Positions 1 to 7,362 of a stretch of DNA of 36,903 nt are shown in pieces. The stretch covers positions 1-36,903 of the forward strand of contig JAMPIG010000032.1 in NCBI GenBank assembly GCA_023662875.1. Reading direction: 5' to 3'. A program made the translations under genes and the position numbers. The notes below the pieces were generated by a model. It had not been told where the DNA came from. It ran no database searches and saw only the letters and a list, made by a program, of their open reading frames with translations. Numbering within the stretch: position 1 is the first letter of the stretch; the number at the start of each line of letters is the position of its first letter. This stretch comes from Roseburia sp. (GTDB lineage Bacteria; Bacillota; Clostridia; Lachnospirales; Lachnospiraceae).

Positions 1-485
1 GCCATGGGTGCGAGGCAGTTCGTGGTGCAGGAAGCTGCGGAGATAACGGTATCCTCGGGCTTCAGGGTGTCATGGTTTACGTTGTATACGATGGTCGGAA
101 GGTCATTTCCCGCAGGAGCGGAAATAACAACCTTGCGCGCGCCCGCTGTGATGTGTGCGCTTGCCTTCTCCTTGGAGGTATAGAAACCGGTACACTCCAG
201 AACTACGTCCACCTTCAGCTCTCCCCAGGGAAGCTTGGAAGCGTCCGCTTCCTTGTAGATGGTGATGGTCTTTCCGTTTACAGTGATGCTGTCCTCGCCT
301 GCGGTTACGGTCTCGGCATATTTATACTTGCCCTGTGAAGAGTCGTACTTCAACAGATGAGCCAGCATCTTGGGGCTGGTCAGATCGTTGATCGCTACCA
401 CTTCGTATCCTTCCGCATCAAACATCTGTCTGAACGCCAGACGGCCAATACGTCCGAAACCGTTAATTGCTACTCTTACTGCCAT
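1..485 (-). CDS. gap: Glyceraldehyde-3-phosphate dehydrogenase, 3' end cut by window
   Basis: Glycolytic enzyme that oxidises glyceraldehyde-3-phosphate to 1,3-bisphosphoglycerate with NAD and phosphate in the cytosol. About 161 N-terminal codons are present. The protein opens with [20 protein letters not shown], the classic Rossmann glycine-rich NAD site, and near the cut edge carries the active-site motif [13 protein letters not shown] with the catalytic Cys in SCTTNC. The start is the ATG at 483-485, preceded by an AGGAGG ribosome binding site a few bases upstream. The rest of the catalytic domain lies outside the window. Rho is the next gene upstream on the same strand, separated by about 165 bases of AT-rich DNA. 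Family identity is certain; NAD versus NADP preference was not judged. Confidence 0.97.
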   Translation of the reverse strand, partial: MAVRVAINGFGRIGRLAFRQMFDAEGYEVVAINDLTSPKMLAHLLKYDSSQGKYKYAETVTAGEDSITVNGKTITIYKEADASKLPWGELKVDVVLECTGFYTSKEKASAHITAGARKVVISAPAGNDLPTIVYNVNHDTLKPEDTVISAASCTTNCLAPM

Positions 486-650
486 TTTACATTCCTCCTG
501 AAATATAATTTTATATCATTTTGACTTTTGAAACCGCCCCCGTCCGGAGCCTGTCCCCTTGTCAAAATTTTATCAGCAATGATATTTTACCTAATTTCAC
601 ACGATAATTCAAGATGTAAATGAAAAATAATTGCCAATTCTTTGGGAAAA

Positions 651-2591
651 CTAGATAAACTTTTGTTTCCGCGCGATCTGGACGAAATCGCCGTTGTGCC
701 TGGTTCTCATAAACAGCTCCAATATCCTGTCCGTAGCCTCGTCGGGCTTCAGGCCGTTCAGCGCCTTGCGCATGATATTGATCGCCTCCAGCTCCTCCTG
801 GCTGAGGAGAAGATCCTCCCGCCTGGTTCCGGATTTTGCCAGATCGATGGCCGGGAAAATCCGCTTCTCGGAAAGCTTGCGGTCCAGCACCATCTCCATG
901 TTGCCGGTGCCCTTGAACTCCTCGTACACCACATCGTCCATCTTGCTTCCGGTCTCCACCAGGGCCGTCGCCAGGATCGTCAGGCTCCCGCCCTCACGCA
1001 TATTCCGCGCCGCGCCGAAGAAGCGCTTGGGCATATGCAGCGCCGCCGGGTCAAGGCCGCCGGACAACGTCCGCCCGCTGGGGGGAACTACAAGATTATA
1101 GGCCCGGGTCAGCCTTGTGATGCTGTCGAGAAGGATGACCACGTCCATCTTATGCTCCACCAGTCTCTTGGCACGCTCGATCGCCATCTCGGCCACCCTT
1201 TTATGATGCTCCGGCAGCTCGTCGAAGGTAGAGTGGATGACCTCCACATTGTCCCCGTGGATGGCTTCCTTGATATCCGTAACCTCCTCAGGCCGCTCGT
1301 CGATCAGCAGGATCAGCATGTGCATCCTGGGGTTCCCCCGCAGGATTGACTTTGCCACCTCCTTCAGCAGCGTGGTTTTGCCGGCCTTTGGCGGCGACAC
1401 GATCATGCCTCTCTGCCCCTTGCCGACGGGGCTCACCAGATCCATCACTCTCATGGCCACGCTGCATCCCGGCGTTTCCAGGCGGATTCTCTCGTTCGGG
1501 AAGATCGGCGTCAAATCCTCAAAGGCTGTCCTCTTCCCGGCCTCCTCCAGACTGTATCCGTTGATTGTACGGATAAACAGGAGGGCGCTGAATTTTTCCT
1601 GCTGGGTCTTCACGCGCTTGTTTCCGCGCAGAATATCTCCTGTCTTTAACCCGAACCGCCGGATCTGGCTGGGCGCTACATAGACGTCGTTCTCGCCGGG
1701 CATATAATTCTCGCAGCGGATAAAACCGAAGCCGTCCGGCATTACCTCCAGAATTCCGCAGACCTCCTCGCCGCTGTCCAGCTCCTTGGGATAGGTCTTT
1801 TCATCATAGATATCGCCGCTGCGGGCAGGGCGCTGCTGCGTCCCCTCCGCGGCAGCCGGGGCTGTCCTCTCCGGCCGCGCTGCGGATGCGTCCCCGGCCT
1901 GCGGCGTAACCCCTTCGCCGGTCTCTGTCCTCTGGGGAGCGCTGTCCGGCCTCCTCGAGCTCTCCGGTCTCTGGGCTCCGCTTTCCGCTCGTGCGGCATT
2001 CTCCGGCCTCTGCCCGCCGTTGTCCTGCCTCGGCGTGCCTTCCGCCCTTTCCGGCCGACGGGAAGGATTGTCCGCCCTTTCCGACCGCTGGGCTCCGTAG
2101 CTCTGTCGAGCTCCTCCCGGGCCGCCCGCCGTCTGTCTCCGACGCGGCGACTGTCTGTCTCTGCCCTCCGGGCCGGGCTGGCCTGTCTGTCTGCCTCGCA
2201 GCTCTGCTCCGGGCTGGGCTTCCTGTCTCTCTCCGCCCTCCGGGCCGGGCTGGCCTGTCTGTCTGCCTCGCAGCTCTGCTCCGGGCTGGGCCGCCTGCCT
2301 CTCTACGCCCTCCGAGCCTGGCTGGGCCGCCTGACCTTCTCTGTCCTCCGCTTCGGTTCGGCCTGCACGCCTGTTCCTGCCGCCTGCCCCGGCCTGCGGT
2401 GCCTGCTTGTCCCCGCGCGCCGCCTGCTGCTTTGCGGCGTTCTCTTCCTCCAGCTTCTTCAGCCTCTCATCCTCCGCCAGCATCGCCTCCACCAGCTCCG
2501 CCTTTTTCATGGACGAGGTTCCCTTCAGCCCGCGCACCTTAGCCAGCTCCTTCAGCTGTACAAGCGCAAGCGATTCATATTTTTCTCTCAT
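651..2591 (-). CDS. rho: Transcription termination factor Rho with long low-complexity linker
   Basis: Hexameric RNA helicase that terminates transcription. The 646-residue protein starts at an ATG preceded by GGAGGG; the frame is open further upstream but without homology. Domains in order: an N-terminal Rho_N helical domain (about residues 1-45, VQLKELAKVRGLKG); a Gln/Arg/Glu/Gly/Pro-rich disordered linker (about 50-260); a cold-shock-like RNA-binding domain (about 275-345, with DGFGFIR); then the RecA-like ATPase with Walker A in SPPKAGKTTLL and Walker B in VVILLDSITRLTRAYN. The C-terminus is complete. It is longer than the roughly 420-residue E. coli Rho because of the linker, which in other bacteria can affect RNA binding or condensate formation. 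The linker contains an exact internal DNA duplication (see repeat). It is divergent from the malic enzyme gene. Confidence 0.97.
   Translation of the reverse strand: MREKYESLALVQLKELAKVRGLKGTSSMKKAELVEAMLAEDERLKKLEEENAAKQQAARGDKQAPQAGAGGRNRRAGRTEAEDREGQAAQPGSEGVERQAAQPGAELRGRQTGQPGPEGGERQEAQPGAELRGRQTGQPGPEGRDRQSPRRRQTAGGPGGARQSYGAQRSERADNPSRRPERAEGTPRQDNGGQRPENAARAESGAQRPESSRRPDSAPQRTETGEGVTPQAGDASAARPERTAPAAAEGTQQRPARSGDIYDEKTYPKELDSGEEVCGILEVMPDGFGFIRCENYMPGENDVYVAPSQIRRFGLKTGDILRGNKRVKTQQEKFSALLFIRTINGYSLEEAGKRTAFEDLTPIFPNERIRLETPGCSVAMRVMDLVSPVGKGQRGMIVSPPKAGKTTLLKEVAKSILRGNPRMHMLILLIDERPEEVTDIKEAIHGDNVEVIHSTFDELPEHHKRVAEMAIERAKRLVEHKMDVVILLDSITRLTRAYNLVVPPSGRTLSGGLDPAALHMPKRFFGAARNMREGGSLTILATALVETGSKMDDVVYEEFKGTGNMEMVLDRKLSEKRIFPAIDLAKSGTRREDLLLSQEELEAINIMRKALNGLKPDEATDRILELFMRTRHNGDFVQIARKQKFI
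2163..2290. repeat. Exact 56-bp direct repeat inside the rho linker
   Basis: Bases 2163-2218 and 2235-2290 are identical over 56 bases, at an offset of 72 bases (exactly 24 codons). A decayed third copy follows around 2305-2330. In protein this yields repeated blocks such as QPGAELRGRQTGQPGPEG. The in-frame period shows that the Rho linker has grown by tandem duplication. Confidence 0.93.
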
Positions 2592-3097
2592 AAATCCCTC
2601 CTGATTCTGATCTTTTTTCTCTTTTCGTTCTCTGCCCTGAACCCATGCCCAGGCACAGGTCATTCTGTTCTCTTATGTACCGTTCCGGAATTCCTTCCGC
2701 CGTCTGTCCGACACCGTTGCCGCCCGGTCTGCCGTTTCCTTCGGGGAGCCGCGCGGCCGCGGTTCCTGCCGGGCCCGACCCCCGGCGGACCGCCCAAACA
2801 GCTTTCAGCCTTACGGCAATATCGCCGGGATCCTTCGGATCGCAGCTCATCGCTCGCAGGAAAATACGGGGAACACAACGAGATACATCATGGATATGAT
2901 TCCTTGACAGACTTTGTAAGTGACGGATCGGATTCCTTACTTTACCATAATTATAATACACATTTCGTGAAATAGAAAGTCCAATTTTCATGTTTCGTGG
3001 AAAACTTCCGTTTCGATCTGCCCCCTTGCGCGGAAAAGCAAATTATTATATGATAATTGGGAGACTTTCAAAAATAATCGCCAAAGAGAGGTACGCC
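2592..3097. other. Divergent intergenic region rho / malic enzyme
   Basis: About 500 bases between divergent genes. The rho side (2592-2900) is GC-rich and would form a long 5' leader for rho mRNA. Overlapping open frames there show no recognisable protein. Around 2940-3060 it turns AT-rich, with a plausible rho -10 (TATAAT on the minus strand, 2950-2955) whose -35 is unclear. Two near-identical motifs, TTTCGTGAAA at 2963-2972 and TTTCGTGGAAA at 2993-3003, sit 30 bases apart between the two promoters. Confidence 0.6.
3026..3054 (+). promoter_or_regulatory. Putative promoter of the malic enzyme gene
   Basis: TTGCGC (3026-3031), a 17-base spacer, then TATGAT (3049-3054), about 45 bases before the start codon. 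The fit to a sigma-A type promoter is reasonable, with an imperfect -35. Confidence 0.5.
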
Positions 3098-4249
3098 ATG
3101 ACAACCAACGAAAAATCGCTGCTGATGCATGAAAAATGGAACGGAAAACTGGAAACCGCCGCGAAGGCACCCGTGAAATCCCGGGAAGACTTAGCCATCG
3201 CTTATACCCCGGGCGTAGCAGAGCCCTGCAAGGTCATCGCCGCCGACCGGGAGGCCGCCTATAAATACACCATGAAGGCCAACACCGTGGCTGTGGTCTC
3301 CGACGGAAGCGCCGTCCTGGGGCTGGGCAATATCGGCCCTCACGCAGCCCTGCCGGTTATGGAGGGTAAGGCCGTCCTGTTTAAGGAGTTCGGCGGCGTA
3401 AACGCCGTCCCCATCTGTCTGGATACTCAGGATACGGAGGAGATCATCAAGGCTGTCACCTGGCTCGCCCCGGCCTTCGGCGGCATCAACCTGGAGGACA
3501 TCAGCGCTCCCCGATGCTTCGAGATCGAGGAACGCCTGAACGAGCTCCTGGATATTCCCGTATTCCACGACGACCAGCACGGCACGGCCATCGTCGTCCT
3601 GGCCGGCATCATCAACGCCCTGAAGGTTGTGGGCAAGCGCAAGGAGGACTGCCGCGTCATCGTCAACGGCGCGGGGAGCGCCGGTATTGCGATCACGAAG
3701 CTCCTGCTGACCTACGGCTTCTCCAACATCATCCTCTGCGACAAGGCGGGCATCGTCTCCAAATCCGCCCCCGGCCTGAACTGGATGCAGCAGAAAATGA
3801 CGGAAGTAACCAACCCCGGCAACGAGACCGGCTCTCTGGCCGACGCCCTGAAGGGCGCGGACATTTTCGTCGGCGTCTCCGCTCCCAATATTGTAACGCC
3901 GGAAATGGTGGCCTCCATGAACCCTGACGCCATCCTCTTCGCCATGGCGAATCCGGTTCCCGAGATCATGCCGGATTCGGCGAAGGCTGCCGGGGCCCGC
4001 GTCGTAGGAACAGGCCGCAGCGACTTTCCCAATCAGGTCAACAACGTAGTGGCCTTCCCCGGCATTTTCAAGGGTGCCCTGGAGGGCCGCGCAACCCGGA
4101 TTACGGAAGAGATGAAGCTGGCCGCGGCGGAAGCCATCGCCGGTCTGGTTCCCGAGGAGGAGCTTGGCGAGGAGCATATCCTGCCGGAAGCCTTTGACCC
4201 CAGAGTAGCCCGTCTGGTAGCCGAAGCCGTAAAGTCCCATATCCGTTGA
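3098..4249 (+). CDS. NAD(P)-dependent malic enzyme (malate dehydrogenase, decarboxylating)
   Basis: Converts malate to pyruvate and CO2 with reduction of NAD(P). The 383-residue protein has the short bacterial malic enzyme architecture, without the phosphotransacetylase-like tail of long MaeB. Visible motifs are AYTPGVAEPC near residue 34 (substrate side), HDDQHGTAIV around residue 160 (metal and substrate binding) and the dinucleotide-binding NGAGSAGIA about 190-200, followed by MANPVPEI. The ATG at 3098 is preceded by AGAGAGG at suitable spacing. The longer open frame from 2990 has no homology in its extension. It is followed after about 120 bases by the DUF4364 gene on the same strand. Confidence 0.95.
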   Translation: MTTNEKSLLMHEKWNGKLETAAKAPVKSREDLAIAYTPGVAEPCKVIAADREAAYKYTMKANTVAVVSDGSAVLGLGNIGPHAALPVMEGKAVLFKEFGGVNAVPICLDTQDTEEIIKAVTWLAPAFGGINLEDISAPRCFEIEERLNELLDIPVFHDDQHGTAIVVLAGIINALKVVGKRKEDCRVIVNGAGSAGIAITKLLLTYGFSNIILCDKAGIVSKSAPGLNWMQQKMTEVTNPGNETGSLADALKGADIFVGVSAPNIVTPEMVASMNPDAILFAMANPVPEIMPDSAKAAGARVVGTGRSDFPNQVNNVVAFPGIFKGALEGRATRITEEMKLAAAEAIAGLVPEEELGEEHILPEAFDPRVARLVAEAVKSHIR

Positions 4250-4368
4250 ACGGCGTGAGCCGGCAGCCGGGCAGGTATGTCCGTCTGCTTCCCCGCTCAC
4301 GGGAGTATATACCCACCAATGTAATTGACTGCGTTCACGAGTATAAAGCGGGAAGAAGGAGAACCGAT

Positions 4369-4884
4369 ATGACACAAGAGCAACTGACCCTTTATAAACT
4401 GATCGTGCTGTATATGCTGAACCGGGTGACCTTTCCCATGACCACCGCCCAGGTCAGCGACTTTATGGTGGAAAAGGATTATACCGGCTACCTCACCCTG
4501 CAGCAGGTAATCAACGACCTGATCGACGCGAAGCTGATCTCCTCGGAAACCATCCGCAACCGCACCCACCTTTCCATCACGGAGGAGGGCCGGGAAACCC
4601 TGCGGTTTTTCCAAAACCGGATTCACCCGGAAATCAGGCAGGATATCAATACTTATTTCCGGGAAAACGAATATACCCTGCGCAATGAGGTCTCCGTGCT
4701 GGGAGATTACTATAAGTCCAGCTCCGGCGAATACGAAGCGCATCTGCTGGCCAGGGATCGCGGGATCCGTCTGGTGGATATTACGCTCTCCGTCCCCGAC
4801 GAGGCAACCGCCGCCGCGATCTGCGATAACTGGCAGAAAAAGAATCAGCCGATCTACCAATATCTCATTCAGGAGCTTTTTTAG
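4369..4884 (+). CDS. DUF4364 family protein (predicted winged-helix regulator)
   Basis: A 171-residue protein of a family known mainly from Clostridia, usually of unknown role. The N-terminal 75 residues read as a winged-helix fold (LTLYKLIVLYMLNRVTFPMT, then VINDLIDAKLISSE and HLSITEEGRETL), which suggests DNA binding; the C-terminal half resembles the DUF4364 dimerisation or effector part. The start is set by AAGGAG upstream of the ATG at 4369. The 3' end overlaps the 3' end of rarA on the other strand by 20 bases, so the two mRNAs share an antisense tail. Function is inferred from fold only. Confidence 0.85.
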   Translation: MTQEQLTLYKLIVLYMLNRVTFPMTTAQVSDFMVEKDYTGYLTLQQVINDLIDAKLISSETIRNRTHLSITEEGRETLRFFQNRIHPEIRQDINTYFRENEYTLRNEVSVLGDYYKSSSGEYEAHLLARDRGIRLVDITLSVPDEATAAAICDNWQKKNQPIYQYLIQELF

Positions 4885-6205
4885 CGGCCTCGGCCCGGAT
4901 CCTCTTCATGTGCTCCCGGATCCTGACCTCATACCCGTTTCCCGAGGGACGGTAAAATTCCCGCCCGGTCAATTCATAAGGCAGGTATTGCTGCTCCACG
5001 TAATGGTTCGGATAGTCGTGGGCATATTTATACCCTGTGCCGTGTCCCAGCTTCGCAGCGCCCTTGTAATGGGCGTCCTGCAGATGTGTGGGGATCGGCA
5101 GATTTCCTGTTTTTTCCACCTCCTGCGCCGCCTCGAAGACGGCGCTGCTGGCGGAGTTGCTTTTCGGCGCGCAGGCTACATAGGCCGCCGCCTGAGCCAG
5201 GATGATTTGCGCCTCCGGCATCCCGACCCGCTCCGCCGCCAGCGAAGCGCTTACCGCTACCGTCAGCGCCTGGGGATCCGCGTTCCCCACGTCCTCCGCC
5301 GCGCAGATCATAATCCGCCGGGCGATAAAGGTCACCTGCTCCCCCGCGTAAAGCATTCTGGCGAGATAATATACCGCCGCGTCCGGATCCGATCCACGCA
5401 TACTCTTAATAAAAGCGGAGATCGTGTCGTAATGATTATCCCCCGACTTATCGTAGCGAATCCTCCTTTTTTGGATACATTCCTGGGCCACCTCCGCCGT
5501 GATATGAATCTTTCCGTCCTCCCCGCGGTCTGTCGTCATAATCCCCAGCTCCACCGCGTTCAGCGCATATCTCGCGTCTCCCCCGGACATCTCCGCCAGA
5601 AAGTCCAGCGTCCCCTCGTCGATCACTGCGTCATAGGCTCCCATCCCGCGCTCGCTGTCGTAAACAGCCGTTCGAAGCAGCTCCTTTATCGCCCCCGGGG
5701 ACAGGGGCTTCAGCTCAAAGACCGCCGAGCGGGAAAGCAGCGCCCCGTTCACCTCAAAATAAGGATTCTCCGTAGTGGCTCCAATCAGGATAATCGTCCC
5801 GTCCTCTACAAAAGGCAGGAGATAATCCTGCTGCCCCTTGTTAAACCGATGGATCTCGTCGATAAACAGGATCGTCCGCTTTCCGTACATCCCCTGCAGA
5901 CTCTTCGCCTGCTCTACCACCTCCTCCATATCCTTTTTCCCGGCCACCGTCGCGTTGATCTGCTTAAATTCCGCGCTTGTCGTATTGGCAATCACTCTGG
6001 CAAGAGTAGTCTTCCCCGTCCCGGGCGGGCCGTAGAAAATAACCGAGCTGATCTTGTCCGCCTTGATCGCCCGGTAGAGCAGTCTGTCCCTGCCGACAAT
6101 ATGCTCCTGTCCGACTACCTCCTCCAGCGTCCTGGGCCGCATCCGGGCCGCCAGCGGGGCTTCCTTCTCTTTCCTTGCGTCACGCATGTATTCAAAAATA
6201 TCCAT
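4865..6205 (-). CDS. rarA: Replication-associated recombination protein A (RarA/MgsA AAA+ ATPase)
   Basis: AAA+ ATPase of the clamp-loader/RuvB class that acts at stalled replication forks. The 446 residues start MDIFEYMRDARKEKEAPLAA, as family members do. Walker A GPPGTGKT is at about 59-66, Walker B ILFIDEIHR at about 112-120, then sensor 1 (GATTEN) and sensor 2 (SGGDARYALN), followed by the helical and tetramerisation region ending with the conserved YLPYELTGREFYRPS. I chose the ATG at 6205, which has GGAAGGAAGAG directly before it. A GTG six codons earlier (6223) also has a ribosome binding site and overlaps the upstream stop as GTGA, so it cannot be excluded. It is coupled to the NYN gene. 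Confidence 0.95.
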   Translation of the reverse strand: MDIFEYMRDARKEKEAPLAARMRPRTLEEVVGQEHIVGRDRLLYRAIKADKISSVIFYGPPGTGKTTLARVIANTTSAEFKQINATVAGKKDMEEVVEQAKSLQGMYGKRTILFIDEIHRFNKGQQDYLLPFVEDGTIILIGATTENPYFEVNGALLSRSAVFELKPLSPGAIKELLRTAVYDSERGMGAYDAVIDEGTLDFLAEMSGGDARYALNAVELGIMTTDRGEDGKIHITAEVAQECIQKRRIRYDKSGDNHYDTISAFIKSMRGSDPDAAVYYLARMLYAGEQVTFIARRIMICAAEDVGNADPQALTVAVSASLAAERVGMPEAQIILAQAAAYVACAPKSNSASSAVFEAAQEVEKTGNLPIPTHLQDAHYKGAAKLGHGTGYKYAHDYPNHYVEQQYLPYELTGREFYRPSGNGYEVRIREHMKRIRAEAAKKAPE

Positions 6206-6219
6206 CTCTTCCTTCCGCC

Positions 6220-7191
6220 TCACTGCCTTCCACCATGGGAATTCTTCTCCGTCCGCAGCGTCACCTGGTTCTCATGTACCGTCAAAGACGGCAGACTGCG
6301 CAGGAAGCTGGAAATCCGGCTGTAACCGAACTGCTTGAAATCCAGCTGCTTGTATTTTTTATGAAGCTCGTCGTTCAGAGTGGCAAGATTGTCTACCATC
6401 CCGCCGCTTTTCTCAATCATATTACAGATCTCACGCTCCAGCTCAGCCTTTGTCAGCGTGGAGCGCCGCTCCACAAAATAACTGTTGTTTCCCTTCCGCA
6501 GGAACAGATCCGGAACCTCCTGCACCACCATCGTGCTGAGCTTAGTATAGCCATAGTTGCGCACGTCAAAGTCGGAAAACTTATCGTACAGCCGGCTGCC
6601 GATCACGGCCAGGTCTATCTCCTTGCCGTCATTCTCGCTGATCATCCCCAGAATCGCCTGCCGGATTTCCGCGATCGAGGTAACGTTCTGCTCATCCCCG
6701 CTCAGGGACTCGCTCTCCTCCAGGGCCTTATTCTGCTCCGCCACCAGATTCAGATGGATAAAACGATTACAAGCTCTGGTCAACGCCAGCGGCGTCTTAG
6801 ATTCCCCCATGCCCAGCACAAACATGTTTTCCTCTCTCAGCCGCATAGCCAGTCTCGTAAAATCGCTGTCGCTGGTCACCAGGCAGAAGCCCTGCACCTT
6901 ATTTTTGTATAAAATATCCATCGCGTCGATCGCCATGGCCATATCCGTGGCGTTTTTTCCCGTGGTATAGGAAAACTGCTGTACCGGCATAATCGAATAT
7001 TCCAGCAGCAGCTCCTCCCCCCAGCCGTTTGCCCTGGACCAATTCCCGTAAATACGCCGATAGGTGGAGAGCCCGAATTTCTCCAGCTCCTCAAAAATCG
7101 TCGCCGTATACTTGGAGCTGATATTATCCGCGTCAATCAGTACCGCAAACTGCATCCTCTCGCTTACCGGCTTTTCCATCAATTCATCCAT
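6220..7191 (-). CDS. NYN (LabA-like PIN) domain protein with two OST-HTH/LOTUS domains
   Basis: Predicted RNA-binding ribonuclease. Residues about 10-150 form a NYN domain with the expected acidic residues: AVLIDADNIS, NATDMAMAIDAMD and LVTSDSDFTRLA. Two tandem OST-HTH/LOTUS winged helices follow: about 175-245 (AEIRQAILGMISEN to QEVPDLFLRKGNN) and about 250-320 (ELEREICNMIEKSGG to FLRSLPSLTVHEN). LOTUS domains bind RNA or RNA helicases; bacterial NYN-LOTUS proteins are known but poorly characterised. The ATG at 7191 has GAGGG five bases upstream; an ATG at 7203 is the alternative. The stop overlaps the possible GTG start of rarA, implying coupled translation with a fork-repair ATPase. The substrate is unknown. 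Confidence 0.9.
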   Translation of the reverse strand: MDELMEKPVSERMQFAVLIDADNISSKYTATIFEELEKFGLSTYRRIYGNWSRANGWGEELLLEYSIMPVQQFSYTTGKNATDMAMAIDAMDILYKNKVQGFCLVTSDSDFTRLAMRLREENMFVLGMGESKTPLALTRACNRFIHLNLVAEQNKALEESESLSGDEQNVTSIAEIRQAILGMISENDGKEIDLAVIGSRLYDKFSDFDVRNYGYTKLSTMVVQEVPDLFLRKGNNSYFVERRSTLTKAELEREICNMIEKSGGMVDNLATLNDELHKKYKQLDFKQFGYSRISSFLRSLPSLTVHENQVTLRTEKNSHGGRQ

Positions 7192-7199
7192 CTTTGCCC

Positions 7200-7358
7200 T
7201 CATTTCTGCGCCGCTCTCCGCGCATCCTTCCTTCCCGTCACGCCGCCTGCGGCGGCGCAGACCGCTCCCGCGGAGTCCGCCGATTCTTTAAGTCCCTTCA
7301 GCATCCGCGGAGCCTGGCGTCTCTTCCGCAAAACAGCCAAGCCCGGTCTCTTTTTCAT
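7200..7358 (-). CDS. Possible small basic ORF between comEC and the NYN gene
   Basis: A 52-codon frame that begins five bases after the comEC stop and ends in an ATGA overlap with the upstream alternative ATG (7203) of the NYN gene. The product is Arg/Lys/Ala-rich (starts MKKRPGLAVLRKRR). No clear ribosome binding site precedes it and I recognise no family, so it may simply be a chance frame in GC-rich DNA. The ATGA junction is the only positive sign. Confidence 0.25.
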   Translation of the reverse strand: MKKRPGLAVLRKRRQAPRMLKGLKESADSAGAVCAAAGGVTGRKDARRAAQK

Positions 7359-7362
7359 TTTA

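Noticed and set aside
642-2542. Long plus-strand open frames opposite rho
   Set aside because: They are GC-rich antisense shadows with no ribosome binding site or family motif; the minus-strand Rho is unambiguous.
2592-2991. Open frames in the rho leader (138 and 72 codons)
   Set aside because: Arg/Gly/Pro-rich translations from GC-rich DNA with no homology; the rho start with its own ribosome binding site explains the region better.
3191-4375. 394-codon minus frame opposite the malic enzyme
   Set aside because: Complement of a well-conserved gene, composition biased, no recognisable domain.
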